Origin: CAZHGD01 sp964531735
GTDB taxonomy: Bacteria > Armatimonadota > UBA10988
Assembly: GCA_964531735.1 (NCBI GenBank)
Contig: CAZHGD010000243.1
Coordinates: forward strand, 1 to 7,474
Direction: 5' to 3'
Length of the DNA stretch: 7,474 nucleotides
This document shows, piece by piece, positions 5,873-7,474 of the stretch. Numbering within the stretch: the stretch's first letter is position 1; each line of letters begins with the position of its first letter. A model generated the notes under the pieces. The model was not told where the DNA came from and ran no database searches. It saw only the letters and a list, made by a program, of their open reading frames with translations. Position numbers and translations under genes: made by a program.

Positions 5873-7474
5873 ACTCAGAGAACTTGGGCGGGACGCTCGC
5901 CCGAGTCACCCAAATCCAGGGGCTGCTGGACCGACTGAACCCGGAAGTGGCCCAAACCGGAACCCAGGCGCAGACAGCGCAGGGGACCTTCCAGGACGCG
6001 TTGGCCGCGATGTTGAAGCCGGCCGACCCGTCCCAGGTGGTCGCGGGCAAGACGGGGCAGACCGCTGCGCCGAAGCTGTCGCAGACCGCCGCGCTGGGCT
6101 TGCCGGTCACCCCCAAGCTCGACAAGCGTGGTTTTGAGAGCAACCTGCCGTCGGCCGATGCCGCCCAGGTGCAGCTCAAGTCAGCCATCGGCGCGGGCGC
6201 CGCCGGTACGCTGAGTGGCGTGCCGGCGAACATCCAGCAGTTGGCTCACCAGGCGGCCCAGAAGTACGGCGTCGACGAGGCGCTGATCCTGGCGGTCATC
6301 CAGACCGAGTCCGGCTTCCAGACCGACGCCGTGTCTCGCGCCGGGGCTCAAGGGCTGATGCAGCTCATGCCGGTGAACTGCCAGGAGCTGGGCGTCACCA
6401 ACCCGCTCGATCCGGCGCAGAACATCGACGCCGGTGTGCGCCACCTCAAGCAGTGCCTCGATGCCTTCGGCGGTGACGTCAAGCTGGCGCTGGCGGCGTA
6501 CAACGCCGGTGCCGGAGCCGTCAAGCGCCATGGCGGGATTCCGCCGTTTGCCGAAACCCAGGCCTACGTGCCGAAGGTGCTGGCCAGCATGGCCGATTAC
6601 CAGGCCCAGCTCGGTGGCACCGGCGCCGCCGCGGGCCTGAGCGGTGTCCTGCCCACCTCGGCGGCCACTGGGGCCGCGGCCGTGGAGCAGGCCGAGAGCG
6701 CTTGCCCCGGCGGCACCTGCCCGAACCCGGTGGGCGGCGCGAAGGGCGCCGACGAGGAGGACGAGACCGAGGCGGCCGACGAGACCAGCAGTTGCTCTGG
6801 CCCCGGCTGTGCCAGCGGCATCGACCTCGACGCCGACGAGGTCTGGGTCTTCCCGGACGGCAGCGTACAGTTTGGTGGCCCCGAACCGAAAGGCCCGAAC
6901 GACCACCCGATTCCGGCCGTACGGCCCGACGGCACCGTGACCGGCAAGGGCGCCGATGGAGCCGACGGCGCAGACGGCAGTGCGGACACCTCTGACAAGG
7001 ATGACACCGACCCGTCCGCCATGGTGGACGCGCTGGTCGGTGCCGCTCTGGAAGCACCGATCATCAACCAACTGGTGACCGGCGCCGGCAGCACGCGCAC
7101 CGCCCCGGCCCCTGAGCCGCCCAGCGGCGCTCCGGCGCCCGAGAGCGCCGGCGCCGTGCCGCCAGGCTCGGACGCCATCGCCGACAGCACCGGTGGCAGC
7201 CCGGCCACCTGGCAACCCGTGGCGTACCAGCCGGTCGGCCGGCAGAGCACGGGCTACCAGGCGGCCGCCACGCAGCCGACCACGACCGCGTCCTGGACGA
7301 CGGCCGGCGGGCTGCAGTTGGTAGCCGATGGGACGGCGGCCGCCACGTCAGCCGCCGCGGAGTCGGCGGCCGCCAGCGGGGCGGCCCTGACGCCCGCCGC
7401 GGAGCGGCCCACGGTAGCGGTCCAGACCGACGCCGCCGCGGCGGCCAACGCCGCGGGCCAAGATGAGGACGCGG
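5869..7474 (+). CDS. Flagellar-operon lytic transglycosylase with long disordered tail (partial, runs off the window)
   Basis: At least 535 residues with no stop before the window end. GGAG lies 6 nt before the ATG, which overlaps the fliJ stop. There is no signal peptide: the start MNSENLGGTLARVTQIQGLL is an amphipathic, export-signal-like stretch rather than a hydrophobic one. A goose-lysozyme-like SLT domain spans about 118-245. E147 (IQTESGF) is the likely catalytic acid, followed by GAQGLMQLMP (159-168) and AYNAGAGAV (210-218). This domain cleaves the glycan strand of peptidoglycan. The remainder is low complexity. It includes two C-x4-C loops (C279/C284 and C309/C314) around an acidic run, a PDGSV/PDGTV segment (324-358), a GADGADGADG repeat (361-370) and then an Ala/Pro/Thr-rich tract. 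The missing signal peptide and fliJ coupling suggest secretion through the flagellar exporter to open the wall for the rod. A FliK-like hook-length domain may follow downstream, but it is not visible here. Confidence 0.85.
   Translation, partial: MNSENLGGTLARVTQIQGLLDRLNPEVAQTGTQAQTAQGTFQDALAAMLKPADPSQVVAGKTGQTAAPKLSQTAALGLPVTPKLDKRGFESNLPSADAAQVQLKSAIGAGAAGTLSGVPANIQQLAHQAAQKYGVDEALILAVIQTESGFQTDAVSRAGAQGLMQLMPVNCQELGVTNPLDPAQNIDAGVRHLKQCLDAFGGDVKLALAAYNAGAGAVKRHGGIPPFAETQAYVPKVLASMADYQAQLGGTGAAAGLSGVLPTSAATGAAAVEQAESACPGGTCPNPVGGAKGADEEDETEAADETSSCSGPGCASGIDLDADEVWVFPDGSVQFGGPEPKGPNDHPIPAVRPDGTVTGKGADGADGADGSADTSDKDDTDPSAMVDALVGAALEAPIINQLVTGAGSTRTAPAPEPPSGAPAPESAGAVPPGSDAIADSTGGSPATWQPVAYQPVGRQSTGYQAAATQPTTTASWTTAGGLQLVADGTAAATSAAAESAAASGAALTPAAERPTVAVQTDAAAAANAAGQDEDA

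Noticed and set aside
6949..6978. GADGADGADG as a DNA tandem repeat or slippage site
   Set aside because: The codons differ between units, so it is a short protein-level repeat rather than a nucleotide repeat tract.
6181..7215. 344-aa open frame on the minus strand opposite the transglycosylase tail
   Set aside because: Gly/Ala/Val/Arg-rich shadow of a GC-rich gene. It has no recognisable domain, and the plus-strand frame carries a clear SLT domain with SD and coupling.

Overview
The window is a high-GC bacterial segment, probably from an Armatimonadota member or a relative. The main clue is the first gene. It is a DUF1559-type prepilin with the N-terminal wording common in that phylum (FTLIELL, then FPVFAKAREKARQ, then NLKQLG) and an H-X9-DG C-terminal motif. 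Planctomycetota and other phyla rich in such prepilins remain possible. The assignment rests on recognition of family wording, not on a search.

Layout. (1) Bases 1-76 hold a plausible promoter and a strong Shine-Dalgarno (SD). They precede a prepilin-like pseudopilin gene (77-715, +). (2) A 63-nt gap follows, containing a near-perfect 12-bp hairpin with a TTCG loop that covers the SD of the next gene. That gene encodes an amidohydrolase-2 family metal hydrolase (779-1621, +). It is coupled through an ATGA overlap to a PLP enzyme of the D-threonine aldolase / D-serine dehydratase family (1618-2706, +). (3) The convergent gap 2707-2851 is almost filled by a palindromic element of about 98 bp with imperfect terminal inverted repeats. 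(4) On the minus strand, read right to left, are an 85-aa two-CxxC zinc-ribbon protein (5277-5020) and two tandem zinc-dependent medium-chain dehydrogenases (4956-3898 and 3883-2852). The two dehydrogenase frames abut or overlap, and they carry opposite cofactor-preference signatures. (5) Diverging on the plus strand is a flagellar pair: a FliJ-type export chaperone (5423-5872) and, through another ATGA overlap, a lytic transglycosylase with no signal peptide and a very long low-complexity tail. The second gene runs off the window end (5869-7474+).

How the genes work together. The amidohydrolase and the D-amino-acid lyase are translationally coupled, so they probably serve one catabolic step series on a D-hydroxy-amino acid or a derivative of one. 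The dehydrogenase pair looks like a sugar/polyol or alcohol oxidation unit using two nicotinamide pools. The FliJ-transglycosylase pair suggests a peptidoglycan-cutting enzyme sent out by the flagellar type III apparatus, possibly fused to a FliK-like hook-length region beyond the window. No rRNA, tRNA, CRISPR array or transposase was seen.
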